64,000 nucleotides of DNA from Flavobacteriales bacterium (GCA_020635715.1 JACJZG010000002.1:1-64000); one strand, 5' to 3'. Shown: positions 1 through 9,266, counted from the stretch's first letter. Made by a program: numbers and translations. Notes: generated by a model not told the origin, from the sequence alone.

Positions 1-2
1 CG

Positions 3-134
3 ATCAGTGCGTTGAACGCGACCGGCATGGCCGACATGGGCCGGGTGATGGGAGAGGCCGGCAAGCGCGTCGCGGGAAGGGCTGACGGCAGTGCGGTGGC
101 CGCCGTGGTGAAGCGGCTCCTTGCCGGAGGTTGA
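3..134 (+). CDS. GatB/YqeY domain protein, C-terminal fragment
   Basis: The window opens inside a reading frame that ends at a TGA at 132-134. The visible residues contain the MADMGRVMGEAGKRVAGRADG stretch (shown here in part) and end in VVKRLLAGG. This is the conserved C-terminal pattern of the GatB/YqeY family (MGkvMg..k....GkadG..v...Vk..L), a tRNA-binding helical domain also found at the end of the Asp/Glu-tRNA amidotransferase B subunit. The short free-standing YqeY form is most common in Bacteroidota, but the start lies outside the window, so YqeY and GatB cannot be told apart here. A strong hairpin follows 21 bases after the stop. Confidence 0.75.
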   Translation: MSALNATGMADMGRVMGEAGKRVAGRADGSAVAAVVKRLLAGG

Positions 135-155
135 CCGGTCGATCCAGCGAGTGGG

Positions 156-186
156 AAGGGCCGCCTGATCATCAGGCGGCCCTTTC
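156..186 (+). terminator. Rho-independent-type terminator after GatB/YqeY gene
   Basis: Two perfect 14-base arms (156-169 and 171-184) form a GC-rich inverted repeat around one central base, followed by TTT. In practice the loop would open to a few bases. It lies just after the stop at 134 and fits a terminator for that gene; it is nearly symmetric and could also stop leftward transcription. Confidence 0.75.
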
Positions 187-400
187 GCATGGTGGGTGAC
201 CGGCTATGACGCTATCACACACCGGTGAAGCGCGCGCTGTGTTCGGCCGTGACCGCGATGGTATGATCACCGGGATGGGATAGACTTGAACGTGGTGACC
301 GAGCGCAGCGGATCGGAACGATGGTCGTGGATCGCGATCGGTGCGGCAGCATCGCGCAACAACACATCGCGTTGCGAAGTGCGTCAGGCATGAAAAGCGA
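187..400. other. Non-coding stretch, nothing recognised
   Basis: No convincing reading frame, RNA gene or repeat was seen between the two terminators. Short open frames here have neither family resemblance nor a promoter-like start. Confidence 0.4.
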
Positions 401-424
401 AAGGCCCCGATCTCTCGGGGCCTT
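401..424 (-). terminator. Terminator of the histone-like gene
   Basis: AAGGCCCCGA (401-410) and TCGGGGCCTT (415-424) are perfect 10-base arms around a TCTC loop, and a T-rich run follows on the minus strand. It sits 21 bases after the stop of the lysine-rich gene at 446-577. Confidence 0.75.
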
Positions 425-445
425 CCTTGCGTTCGTGAACGCTGC

Positions 446-577
446 TTACTTCTTCTTCGCAGCTTTCTTAGCGGCTTTCTTGGCTGCCTTCTTAGGGGCT
501 GCCTTCTTAGCGGCTTTCTTAGCTGCCTTCTTCGGAGCAGCTTTCTTAGCTGCCTTCTTTGCTGCCTTCTTGGCCAT
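446..577 (-). CDS. Histone H1-like lysine/alanine-rich DNA-binding protein
   Basis: A 43-residue frame starts MAKKAAKKAAKKAAPKKAA and consists almost only of KKAA units, with prolines at residues 15 and 28 and a KKK C-terminus. It has no hydrophobic core. This resembles the tails of eukaryotic H1 and bacterial Hc1/HctB-like or AlgP-like proteins, so a role in coating DNA or another polyanion is inferred. The call is backed by a Bacteroidota minus-7 box (TACGTTTG, 599-606) 21 bases upstream and a strong terminator (401-424) right after it, so it looks like a complete monocistronic gene. It is below the usual gene-caller length limit, and its complement gives a misleading AFLAAFLA frame on the plus strand. 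Confidence 0.7.
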   Translation of the reverse strand: MAKKAAKKAAKKAAPKKAAKKAAKKAAPKKAAKKAAKKAAKKK

Positions 578-598
578 GGCGAATGGGTTTGTTTGTGT

Positions 599-606
599 CA
601 AACGTA
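599..606 (-). promoter_or_regulatory. Minus-7 box of the histone-like gene
   Basis: Minus-strand TACGTTTG matches the Bacteroidota consensus TAnnTTTG exactly and lies 21 bases upstream of the ATG at 577. No clear TTG minus-33 element is visible at the usual distance. Confidence 0.5.
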
Positions 607-890
607 ATTGCGTTGACGTGAATGTGTACGCACTCGCGTTAAAAAATGTTCCACCAAATATTGTTGATATCGTTACCCGTGATCCAGGTCGATGGCGATG
701 CCCGGTCGATCAACGCGTTCAGAAATGAACCGCTTCCGTCGATCACGCGATGATCATCGCGTGTGATCATCATGCTGCTGCGATCTCATGCATTGCTCGG
801 AAAGCCTTGGTGCATCGGTCATGCAGCGCATCGTGTACAACGTCGTGCGTGATCCTCGTGATCGCGTCGCGTTGGAACCGCGTTGATGGA
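607..890. other. Intergenic region with an imperfect inverted repeat
   Basis: No gene was recognised between the histone-like promoter and the end of the response regulator gene. At 741-768 lies a GATCACGCGATG / CATCGCGTGTGATC inverted repeat with a two-base bulge. It lies downstream of the minus-strand two-component operon, so it could be a weak terminator or processing hairpin, though no T-run follows. Confidence 0.4.
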
Positions 891-1589
891 TCAACCGACA
901 TGCAGCTTGAAACCGACGCCATGAACGTTGACAATGCGGACCGAGGGATCCGCCTTCAGGTATTTGCGCAGCCGACTGATGAAGACATCCAGGCTCCGAC
1001 CCAGGAAGTAGGTGTCATCCCCCCACACCATGTTCAACACCAGTTCGCGTGGCAGCACATTGTCCTGGTGCATGCATAACAGCCGGAGCACTTCGGCCTC
1101 CTTCTTCGTGAGCTTGCGTTCCTCGGAAGGGTGGCTCAACATCAGGTTGCGGTGATCGAAGGTGAAGCTGCCGATCTCGAAGAGTTCGCGCCCACGCTGG
1201 TCCTCCGTGCGTCCCTGGGTGCGCCGCAGGATCGCTTCGATCCGCAGGATGAGCTCTTCGTGGCTGAACGGTTTGGTGAGGTAATCATCGCCACCCGCCT
1301 TGAAGCCGGCGATGCGATCATCCGTCTGGCTCTTGGCGGTGAGGAAGACGATCGGTACCTCCGCGTTCGTAAGACGGATGTCCTCGGCCAGGCTGAACCC
1401 GTCCTTCGAAGGAAGCATCACGTCCAGTACGCACAGGTCATAAACGGTCTCGTTGAACTGCTTCAATCCTTCCTTGCCATCGCGGCACAGGTGGACGTTG
1501 TAGCCCTTCCGCTTGAGGGCATCCTGGATCACGAAGCCCAGGTTCTGGTCATCCTCCACCAGGAGTATGCTCGCTCGTTGTTCGCTCAT
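891..1589 (-). CDS. OmpR/PhoB-family response regulator
   Basis: This 232-residue protein has an N-terminal receiver domain (about 8-122) and a C-terminal winged-helix DNA-binding domain (about 135-230). Phosphorylation-site residues are visible: acidic cluster E12-D13-D14, phospho-acceptor D56 in LCVLDVMLP, and K86 in VFLTAKS. The C-terminal part shows the OmpR-type pattern LTKKEAEVLRLL...WGDDTYFLGRSLDVFISRLRKYL. It lies 18 bases downstream of a histidine kinase on the same strand, so the two form a cognate two-component operon. The regulon is unknown; related Bacteroidota pairs (RprY/RprX type) respond to envelope stress, but nothing here fixes the signal. The length is normal for the family. 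Confidence 0.93.
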   Translation of the reverse strand: MSEQRASILLVEDDQNLGFVIQDALKRKGYNVHLCRDGKEGLKQFNETVYDLCVLDVMLPSKDGFSLAEDIRLTNAEVPIVFLTAKSQTDDRIAGFKAGGDDYLTKPFSHEELILRIEAILRRTQGRTEDQRGRELFEIGSFTFDHRNLMLSHPSEERKLTKKEAEVLRLLCMHQDNVLPRELVLNMVWGDDTYFLGRSLDVFISRLRKYLKADPSVRIVNVHGVGFKLHVG

Positions 1590-1607
1590 GGTCCTTGGAT
1601 CGAATGG

Positions 1608-2939
1608 TCACAGTGAAATGGGTAGGGTGAGCATGAAGGTGCTGCCCTTGTCGAACTCGCTGCGGGCCGACACGCTTCCGCCATGCGCTTCGATGATCTG
1701 CTTCACGTAGTGCAGGCCGAGGCCGAAGCCCTTCACATCATGCACGTTGCCGGTGTGCACCCGGTAGAATCGTTCGAAGATGTGCCGGATGTCCTCTTTG
1801 CGGATGCCGATGCCGTCATCGGTGACGGATAGCACGAGCTCCCGGCCCTGGCTGCCGGTCGCGAGCTCGATATGGCCACCTTCCCGACCATACTTCAGGG
1901 CGTTGTCGATCAGGTTGGTCACCGCGTTCGTAAGGTGCATGCGATCGCCTTGCACGACATGGCCGGTCGCTTCCAGCCGGAGGGTGATGGTCGTGTTCCG
2001 CTCCTGGGCCTGCAGGTGGAAGTGCTCCTCCACCTCCTGTGCGATGACGTGCATGTCCACCCGCTCGCGCTTCAGCTCCAGCTTGTCCTTGTCCATGGAC
2101 CCCAGTTGAAGCACCCTTTCCACCTGGATCCGCAGACGCTCGTTCTCGCTCCGGATGATACGGGCATACTGCTGCAGCCGGTCCGGTTCCTTCATGATGT
2201 CAGGATCACCAAGCACCTCACTGCTCAGCGCGATGGTGCTGATCGGCGTCTTCAACTCGTGGGTCATGTTGCCGATGAAGTCGTTCTTCATCTCACTGAG
2301 CTTGCGCTGTCGCAGGATCACCCATACGCTGTAAGCGAAGAAACTGAAGACGATGAGCGTGACGACGAAGGGGAAGACCCACATCCACGTTCCGGTCTCC
2401 TCCTCCCACAAGGAGCTCCTGCGCCGCGGGAAATACACGCCGAAATAATGCCCGTCCTTGTCGAGCTTCTGAAGTTCACTGTGGGCCATCGTGTCGGTAT
2501 CGGCACTGTCCACGGACACATAGTTGCCATACACGATGCTGTCCGTGAAACAGTCGTAGATGCCGTACTCGAAGTCCTCCTGGATGTTGCGCCGGCTGAA
2601 CTCCTTGCGCAGCATCGCCTCCAGAAGGTAAGGATGCACCGTGTCGTTGATGGAGACCGCGAAGTAGTTCGGGCGCACCTGCTTCACCGCGTCGAAGAGG
2701 TCGGTGGGGTCCTTCGTGATGGAGAGGATCCGTTCGGTGACATCGGTCAAGGCCATCACCACGCGATCGTTGAACTGCTTCTCCAGCTGGAGCCCCTGTT
2801 CCCGGTTCAGCTCCACCTGCTCCTCCCGGTAACGCGAGGCCTGCTGCAACCATAGAAGCTGGATGACCACCACGCCGATCACGCTCAACGTGGCCAGCAG
2901 CATCAAGGTGGCTATCGCGCGGCGCCCCATGTGGTCCAT
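1608..2939 (-). CDS. Two-component sensor histidine kinase
   Basis: This 443-residue inner-membrane kinase has one membrane segment near residues 9-31, a periplasmic sensor region of about 150 residues with no recognised domain, and a second membrane segment near 186-209. The HisKA motif NMTHELKTP places the phospho-histidine at H227. The HATPase domain has an N box (NLIDNALKYG), G1 (VTDDGIGI), F box (FERFYRV) and G2 (GFGLGLHYV). A second in-frame Met at position 4 is an alternative start. It is transcribed away from the glycosyltransferase gene across a 64-base divergent spacer and presumably phosphorylates the regulator encoded just downstream. Confidence 0.93.
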   Translation of the reverse strand: MDHMGRRAIATLMLLATLSVIGVVVIQLLWLQQASRYREEQVELNREQGLQLEKQFNDRVVMALTDVTERILSITKDPTDLFDAVKQVRPNYFAVSINDTVHPYLLEAMLRKEFSRRNIQEDFEYGIYDCFTDSIVYGNYVSVDSADTDTMAHSELQKLDKDGHYFGVYFPRRRSSLWEEETGTWMWVFPFVVTLIVFSFFAYSVWVILRQRKLSEMKNDFIGNMTHELKTPISTIALSSEVLGDPDIMKEPDRLQQYARIIRSENERLRIQVERVLQLGSMDKDKLELKRERVDMHVIAQEVEEHFHLQAQERNTTITLRLEATGHVVQGDRMHLTNAVTNLIDNALKYGREGGHIELATGSQGRELVLSVTDDGIGIRKEDIRHIFERFYRVHTGNVHDVKGFGLGLHYVKQIIEAHGGSVSARSEFDKGSTFMLTLPISL

Positions 2940-2990
2940 GCAATGTTACGACCCACGCTCCCGGCCGGATCACCCCATTAACAAGCCTTG

Positions 2991-2998
2991 TACTTTCG
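2991..2998 (+). promoter_or_regulatory. Minus-7 box of the glycosyltransferase gene
   Basis: TACTTTCG fits the Bacteroidota TAnnTTYG minus-7 element and lies 5 bases before the GTG at 3004. Transcripts would therefore start at or next to the start codon, which supports a leaderless or near-leaderless message and the choice of this start. Confidence 0.55.
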
Positions 2999-3003
2999 CC
3001 GCC

Positions 3004-4590
3004 GTGACCCCTCGCGCCCTCTGGTTCCAGGTGTTGGCCATCGTTGCCGTCGTGGTGGTCGGTGCCGGCCTGGACGTGATGGAGGTGGATGCGGCCCAGT
3101 ACGCCGGCATGGCGCGGGACATGCTGCGCAGCGGTGAGTACCTCGAACTGCATTACCGTGGGAACGACTACCTCGACAAGCCGCCCTTGCTCTTCTGGTC
3201 CTCCGCGCTGTCGTTCGCGGTGTTCGGCGTGCACGACTGGAGCTATCGCCTGCCGAGCGTGCTCTTCGCCTTCCTCGGCATCTACGCCACCTATCGCTTC
3301 ACCCGATCGCACCACACCCACGAGGTGGCAGGCACCGCGGCGATCATGTTCGGCTGCTCCACGGCCTTCTTCCTCATGTGCACCGATGTGCGCTGCGATA
3401 CGCTCCTCACCGGCTCGGTGATCACCGCCATCTGGCTCGGAACGGCTTGGGTCGAAGAGAAGCGTTGGTGGCAGCTGATCGGCTGCGCACTTGCTCTCGC
3501 GGCCGGCCTGCTGGCCAAAGGGCCGATCGGGCTGATGGTACCCGTGCTTGCGATCGGGGGGCAGCTCTTCCTCGATCGCAAGTGGTCCAGGATCCTCGAC
3601 GCCCGCCTGCTCGTTGCGTTCGTCGTGCTGCTCCTTGTCCTTTCTCCCATGCTGATCGGTCTTCACCAACAGTTCGGGTGGCATGGACTGCGCTTCTACT
3701 TCTGGGAGCAGAGCTTCGGCCGGATCACCGGCGAGAACCGATGGGTGGATGACAGTACCGTTCTGTTCTTCACGCACGAACTTCCGTGGCAACTCCTGCC
3801 CTGGTCCGTGTTCGTGCTGGCGGGCGTGTGGTCCGGAATTCGCGCGTTGGTCCTGCGGAAGCCATTGCCGGAAAAGGCGAGCCTGGTCGGTTCGCTCCTG
3901 GCCTTCCTGGCGCTTTCCCTGTCGCACTTCAAGCTGCCGCATTACCTCTATGTGGTCCTTCCGCTCTTCGCGGTACTTGGTGCGCGCGCGTTCCATGGTA
4001 GTTTCCCCAATTGGTTGCGGCAGGTCCATCTACTGCTTGTCTTCGCGCTCTGGTGCGTGGGCTTCCTGCTTGCTTTCGCGGTCTTTCCGGATGGTCGATG
4101 GCCCTTCGTGCTGATCATGCTCATTTCCGGGGCACTGGCCGCACGTGCATACCGAAGGGCGACCACCCGCATGGGCATCCTGCACGCGACCTTCATCGTG
4201 ATGATCGGCGGTGCGCTTGTCCTGAACGGTCACTTCTATCCGAACCTGCTCCGGTACCAGGCGAACGCCAAGGCAGGCCAATGGGCGGCGCAGCAGGGCC
4301 TCGGTCCGGATCGTTTCTTCGGTCTGCAGGTGAGTGGGACGGCCATGGACTATTACGCGGGCTATCCGGTGCCGTGGTTGAGCGATGCCCGGGAAACACG
4401 ACTCGTTCTTGCCCCGGGCGTGGTGGTCTATACGGACGCCTCCCATCGGAAGGAGTTGATCAACGCCGGCCTGGTTCCGGAACGGGAGGTCCATCTGGCC
4501 AACCACCCCGCTCAACGACTCTCGTTCCGTTTCCTGGATACCCGGTCAAGGGCCGGGGTCCTGGAGGAGCGTTTCCTGCTCATCTATTAA
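3004..4590 (+). CDS. ArnT/PMT-like membrane glycosyltransferase (GT-C fold)
   Basis: The 528-residue protein is very hydrophobic with about ten or more membrane segments. The first extracytoplasmic loop carries the family pattern: VDAAQYAGMARDML near residues 28-41 with a catalytic-type acidic residue (D29), then NDYLDKPPLLFW with the DKPPL motif typical of ArnT/PMT-type enzymes. Such enzymes move a sugar from a polyprenyl-phosphate donor to lipid A or protein on the periplasmic side; the acceptor here is unknown. The open frame extends upstream to 2863, but that part overlaps the divergent kinase gene. A minus-7 box at 2991-2998 and hydrophobic segment 1 right after the start both favour GTG at 3004. 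Confidence 0.8.
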   Translation: MTPRALWFQVLAIVAVVVVGAGLDVMEVDAAQYAGMARDMLRSGEYLELHYRGNDYLDKPPLLFWSSALSFAVFGVHDWSYRLPSVLFAFLGIYATYRFTRSHHTHEVAGTAAIMFGCSTAFFLMCTDVRCDTLLTGSVITAIWLGTAWVEEKRWWQLIGCALALAAGLLAKGPIGLMVPVLAIGGQLFLDRKWSRILDARLLVAFVVLLLVLSPMLIGLHQQFGWHGLRFYFWEQSFGRITGENRWVDDSTVLFFTHELPWQLLPWSVFVLAGVWSGIRALVLRKPLPEKASLVGSLLAFLALSLSHFKLPHYLYVVLPLFAVLGARAFHGSFPNWLRQVHLLLVFALWCVGFLLAFAVFPDGRWPFVLIMLISGALAARAYRRATTRMGILHATFIVMIGGALVLNGHFYPNLLRYQANAKAGQWAAQQGLGPDRFFGLQVSGTAMDYYAGYPVPWLSDARETRLVLAPGVVVYTDASHRKELINAGLVPEREVHLANHPAQRLSFRFLDTRSRAGVLEERFLLIY

Positions 4591-4661
4591 ATGGGGTGGT
4601 CCGGTCTGTCAGGTTCTTGCAGTTCCATGACGGAAGGAGGGGCTTTCGCCTGATCGGGCTA

Positions 4662-4693
4662 TTGCCCACGGGTGATGATGCGCCGTTGCTTTG
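4662..4693 (+). promoter_or_regulatory. Candidate promoter of the HmuY-like gene
   Basis: TTG at 4662-4664 and TTGCTTTG at 4686-4693 are 21 bases apart, close to the Bacteroidota pattern TTG-N19/20-TAnnTTTG with one mismatch in the minus-7 box. The ATG at 4717 is 23 bases downstream. Confidence 0.4.
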
Positions 4694-4716
4694 TGGTCTC
4701 AACAGGAACCGAACGC

Positions 4717-5838
4717 ATGAAGCTCGCTACACTCTCCGCCTCCGCACTGCTGCCCGTCGCCCTTCTGGCCCAATCCGTCACCGTTACCACCGGCCCTGGA
4801 AGTACCATCCAGACCTACTACAGCCTCGAGCAAGGTGAGCAGTCGAGCATCCCGCTGGCCGATTGGGACCTGGCCTTCGAGATCAATGCGTTCAATTCCT
4901 CGATCCTGGTGAACACCGCATTGACGGGAGAGGGTCCGGGTGCAGGTCGGGTGAAAGTGTATGAAACCAATGTGACTATGGAGGATTGGGACCTCCTTAC
5001 TGTTCCAGATCTCGATAACTGGATAGAGATCCAGAACAGTGAGGTGTACTGGTCCGCTGGGGCGTTGACGCACGGGAACGACTTGGAGGATCCGCTCAGG
5101 CTCAGCGTTGGCTGGGGTACCTACAACCCGGTCACGCACACCATCATCGGCACGGATCATGTTATTGAGGATACCGAAGGCGGCTACAAGAAGCTCGGAT
5201 CGATTCCTGGCGAGCGGCACTATTCCTTCACCTATGCGGGCATCGATGGTTCCGACCAACAGGAGGCCACCTTGCTGAAGTCGGCTTTCAGCGGAAAGAA
5301 CTTCGGCTATTACAGCTTCGCAACGGGCGGAACCGTCGATCCGGAACCCCTGGCCACCAACTGGGACCTGCTGTTCACCAAGTACATCAGCATGGTACCC
5401 ACCGCGTATCCGGTCACCGGCGTGTTGCAGAACAAGGAGGTGAGCGCCATGCAGGTGGATGGTGTACCGACCAGCGAGGCCATGTGGAACAGCGCGGACT
5501 TGGACACCGCCATCAACGTGATCGGTTCCGACTGGAAAAGTTACAACATGAGCGCAATGCAATATGAGTACGTGCAGGATCGCACCTACTTCGTACAAGA
5601 CCGCTCATCGAACATCTGGAAATTGGTCTTCACCGGATACGGTGGCGGTACTACCGGCGACATCACCTTCAACCAGGAACTGGTGAGCAGCGTATCGGTG
5701 GATGAGGACGCCTACGGACAGCTGGCGGTCTATCAACCCGGTGGTGAACGGTCAATTGAACCTGGTCTTGGGCGGGGAGATGCCCGGTCGCCTATCCATC
5801 CTGGACGGTGCCGGCCGGCTGGTGCGTGCAGGTGGTGA
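4717..5838 (+). CDS. HmuY-like secreted protein with frameshifted T9SS sorting domain
   Basis: The start at 4717 is followed by a clear signal peptide (MKLATLSASALLPVALLAQ). The mature part has repeated W-D-L-x-F segments (DWDLAFE, NWDLLFT, and DWKSYN near the end) and a WKLVFTGY strand, the layout of HmuY-type haem-binding proteins, so haem or tetrapyrrole capture is inferred. From about 5731 the frame is wrong. The expected sorting-domain text continues in the +2 frame (NPVVNGQLNLVLGG), then another frame (PGLYVARLEAEG), and a typical RIVVE-stop end returns in the original frame at 5953-5955. The intact gene would therefore run to about 5955; the stop at 5838 is an artefact of 1-2 base indels, real or assembly-made. 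It is followed by a broken TonB receptor and a second HmuY-like gene. Confidence 0.6.
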   Translation: MKLATLSASALLPVALLAQSVTVTTGPGSTIQTYYSLEQGEQSSIPLADWDLAFEINAFNSSILVNTALTGEGPGAGRVKVYETNVTMEDWDLLTVPDLDNWIEIQNSEVYWSAGALTHGNDLEDPLRLSVGWGTYNPVTHTIIGTDHVIEDTEGGYKKLGSIPGERHYSFTYAGIDGSDQQEATLLKSAFSGKNFGYYSFATGGTVDPEPLATNWDLLFTKYISMVPTAYPVTGVLQNKEVSAMQVDGVPTSEAMWNSADLDTAINVIGSDWKSYNMSAMQYEYVQDRTYFVQDRSSNIWKLVFTGYGGGTTGDITFNQELVSSVSVDEDAYGQLAVYQPGGERSIEPGLGRGDARSPIHPGRCRPAGACRW

Positions 5839-6072
5839 ACAGTGCAGGTGCGCTGAACATGACGCCATTGACCTGGGCGGCTTGCAGGCCTGGTCTGTAC
5901 GTGGCCCGTCTCGAGGCGGAGGGCCGCATCCACGGCACGGATCGTCGTGGAGTGAACGCCGGTGCCCCAGCCTCACGGCTGGTGTGCCTGGCGTGTTCCG
6001 GTCGGATCACGTTAGTATGACGATCGCCGGGCTTCCGCGCAGGTCTCGTGTTCTGAACAAGAGTGGTCGAAG

Positions 6073-8306
6073 GTGAAGCATTGGATACCCGCTCTTCCGC
6101 TATGTCTGCTAACGGTGCTGCGGGCCCAACATGCCATCACGGTCACCGATCCGGATGGGAGGACGGTGCCTACGCGCATGTGGCGTGGCAGCTCGTGGGC
6201 AGCCTACCGGCGGTCTGGTGGTGCTTGATGCCAACGGGATGGATCCTGGCGGTGACCGAGGACGATGGGGCAAGTGGCGCTGCGGGTCGTTTCGTCGGTT
6301 ATTCCACCATCGCCGATACACTGCGTCCGACGAACGGGGGGATCGACCTACGTGCTTCATCCGGAAGTCTGGGTCTGCCGAGCTCGTGGTCACCGGGCAG
6401 TACGCCCCGTGGATCCGGAGCAGGCGGTGCATCGCGTGCGGTGATCGATGCCCGCATCCAACGCATGGCGGCCAACAACCTCGGTGATGCCCTCCGCAAT
6501 GAGCGTTGAACATCCGCCTCTCCCAGGACAACCAGCTGGGTACTTCCATGAGCATGCAAGGCTCGGCGGTCAGAACTGAAGCTCCTGATCGATGGGGTGC
6601 CGGTGATCGGACGGCAGGACGGCAACCTTGACCTGGCAGGTCGATCTCACGGGCATCGATCGGGTGGAAGTGGTGGAAGGTCCGCTGAGCGTGAACTATG
6701 GGACCAACGCGCTCGCAGGAACGATCAACCTGATCGCCCGGAAGGGGCGGACGGCCCGCCACGTTCAAGGCCTCGACCTATGCTGAACACATTGGACGCC
6801 TCAACACCACGGCCACCGGCACCCGCCACTGGGGGCGCAACGATGTGGTGCTCACAGCCGGCGGAACTTCTTCGCCGGTTGGGACCCGAGCCGGCCGGGC
6901 ATCGTGGACCTCACGCCCGCCCTCGCGGACACGAACCGTTTCAACAGTGGAAACCACGCGAACAGTTCTTCGGTCGCTTCTCCTTCCGGCGTACCGGCGA
7001 TCAGTGGGACCTGGGCTACAAGATGGAGGGGATGTACGATGCGATCGCCAACCGGGGCATGCCGCGCGCCTACCATGAGTCAGCCTTCGACGAACGCTAC
7101 ACCACCATCCGGTTCGACAATGCCGTGACCGCCGCCGGGCGCCTGGGGAACGGACGGAGGATCGACGCGCTGGCGGCGCACAACCGTTACGTCCGCTTCA
7201 GCAACCTGTGGTACCGCGACCTGACGACCTTGAGCGAACAACTGGTGGACGCCGCAGCCGAGCAGGATACCTCCGGTTCACGCTCACCAACGTGCGGGCC
7301 ACCCTCGCACAAGCGCGGGATAGCGCCCGGATCGACCATGAAGTGGGCATCGACCTGAACCTGGAGTCCGGTTCCGGACCGCGCATCGGCGATGGGCAGG
7401 AGTCGATCGGCGACTATGCGGTGATGGCCAGTGCAGAATACAAGGCCACCCGGGAGCTGACCATCCGGCCCGGCGTCCGTTACGCGTACAACACCCGTTA
7501 CGGGGCACCGCTGGTGCCTTCATTGAACCTGCGCTGGCGCATCAACGATGGCTTCACAGCGCGGGCCTCCTACGCCAATGGCTTTCGAGCGCCTTCGTTG
7601 AAGGAGCTCTATCTCTACTTCGTGGACGTGAACCACGACATCGTTGGCAACACCGACCTGCGGGCCGAACGATCACACAATTTCAGCGGCGGACTTTCAT
7701 ACCGGCATGCCAAGGACAAGGGTGTCTATACCAGCGAGATCACGGCCTTCCACAACCACATCGATGACCTCATCACCCTGGCTCAGGTCAGTGGTTCCCG
7801 GTATTCCTATGTGAACGTGGGTCGCTACCGGACCATGGGCGGTACCGTCGGCGCCGGGTGGGACAATGGCCATTGGGTGATCTCCTGTGGGGCGGCGGTC
7901 ACAGGCCGGCACGATGCGCTCGCGGATGCGACGCAAAGTCCGAACCTGTACACCAGTGAGCTGCGTGCTTCACTGACGAAGCAATGGCTCCGCAAGGGCT
8001 GGAGCGGGTCGATCTTCTGGAAGTGGCAGGACAGGCTGGCGAACTACTCCCTGCAGGAGGATGGGACACTGGGTCGCAGCTTCATCGGGGCCTTCCATGG
8101 CCGACGCCTCATTGACCAAACGCATCTGGGGTGATCGCATCGCGCTTACCGGTGGATGCAAGAACCTGTTCGATGTGAAGGACCTGAACGCCACCATGTC
8201 CACCGGGGCACACAGCGGGGGAGGGACCAGTGTTCCCATGGCCACCGGTCGCGTTGCCTTCGTACGTATCGAGCTTGACCTGAAGAAGAGCCTGCATGCG
8301 AACTGA
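6073..8306 (+). pseudogene. TonB-dependent receptor, multiply frameshifted
   Basis: Pieces of one TonB-dependent outer-membrane receptor follow each other in changing frames. They are a signal peptide with GTG start at 6073, a carboxypeptidase-regulatory-like start (ITVTDPDGRTVP), a plug domain (LLIDGVPVIGRQDG near 6585; VEVVEGPLSVNYGTNALAG near 6670-6720), barrel strands including YANGFRAPSLKELYLYF near 7570-7620 (typical of haem/siderophore/cobalamin receptors) and a final strand ending in LDLKKSLHAN at 8306. At least six indels are needed to join them. Order and completeness suggest a recently intact gene of about 740 residues, either decaying or damaged by sequencing error. Its position between two HmuY-like genes suggests haem import, as in hmuY-hmuR pairs. 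Confidence 0.75.
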
Positions 8307-9266
8307 TCTCCTTCTCGGTGCCGTGATCATCATCGGCTTCAGCTCCTGCCTGAAGGAGGAGCTTCCCGTTCCGACGAGCGTGAGCGCACGCGGTGATGCA
8401 ATGACCCTGCAGACCTGCATGGGACCGGGTTATCAGGATCAGCTTTGGCTGGACCTGCGCACAGGCGATGTGGTGAGCACCAACGTCAAGACGGCCTGGG
8501 ACCTGGCCTTCGAAAGCACAACGGACGGCTGGCGGATCTTTCTGAACGGGTCGAAGATGATGACCGCCTGGAACATCGGTCCGGTGGACATCACCGCCTC
8601 GCATGATACGATCGGCATGGCCGCCGGACGGCGGATCGATGCGCCGAGCGGCCATCGCGATAGCACGGCCATCGGTGATTGGCGCGGGCATGATGACGTG
8701 TACATCATCGATCTCGGTTTCGATGCGATCGGTGTGCCGCAGGGCCTGCGCAAGTTCCGTTTCCATATGGTATCGGCCACCGCTTTCACCTTCGAGGTGG
8801 CGCGCCTCAATGGCAGCCAACTGGTCAGTGTGACCGTTCCGAAGGACCCTTCCCGTTCATTCACCTCCTATCGGACGGGTACAGGGGTGGTGCCCATCGA
8901 ACCCGAGAGAGGGGATTGGACGTGGTGGTCACTCAGTATACGCATCAGTTCTACGAACCCTTCCAGCCCTACATCGTTTCCGGTGTGCTTTCTGCTCCAG
9001 GTGTTCGTGTGGCCGAAATGAACGTTCCGGACTTCAATGCGGTGTCCCTTGCCGACACGCTCGATCATCCGTTCAATGCGGCACGCGATGCGATCGGTTA
9101 CGACTGGAAGACCTACATCTTCGAAAGCGCCTCGTACGAGATCGACCCGACGCGCGTATACATCGTGATGGACGCGGAAGGCTACTACTTCAAACTGCGC
9201 TTCATCGATTTCTACAGCGAACAGGGACAGGTCGGTTGCCCGCGCTTCGAGGTGGTGCCGCTTTAG
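8296..9266 (+). pseudogene. HmuY-like lipoprotein with one frameshift
   Basis: The frame opens at 8296, overlapping the receptor end by 11 bases. A lipobox-like FSSC lies near residues 15-18 and the HmuY pattern TAWDLAFES follows. Near 8915 one base appears missing: the frame should read GDWDVVVTQYTH but shifts to a dead frame that stops at 9021. The correct continuation (8916-9266) contains DWKTYIFESASYEI and ends VGCPRFEVVPL. Restoring one G gives a protein of about 323 residues, typical of outer-membrane-anchored HmuY-like haem-binding lipoproteins. It converges with the minus-strand receptor gene, overlapping it by 4 bases. Confidence 0.7.

Noticed and set aside
321..728. Plus-strand frame with AFLAAFLA repeats, resembling a membrane protein
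   Set aside because: It is the reverse complement of the lysine-rich histone-like gene; the promoter and terminator evidence support the minus-strand frame only.
2476..4029. Long minus-strand open frame (517 codons) overlapping the glycosyltransferase gene
   Set aside because: It has low-complexity, charge-rich text with no family pattern and lies antisense to a clear GT-C gene; it is a GC-rich shadow frame.
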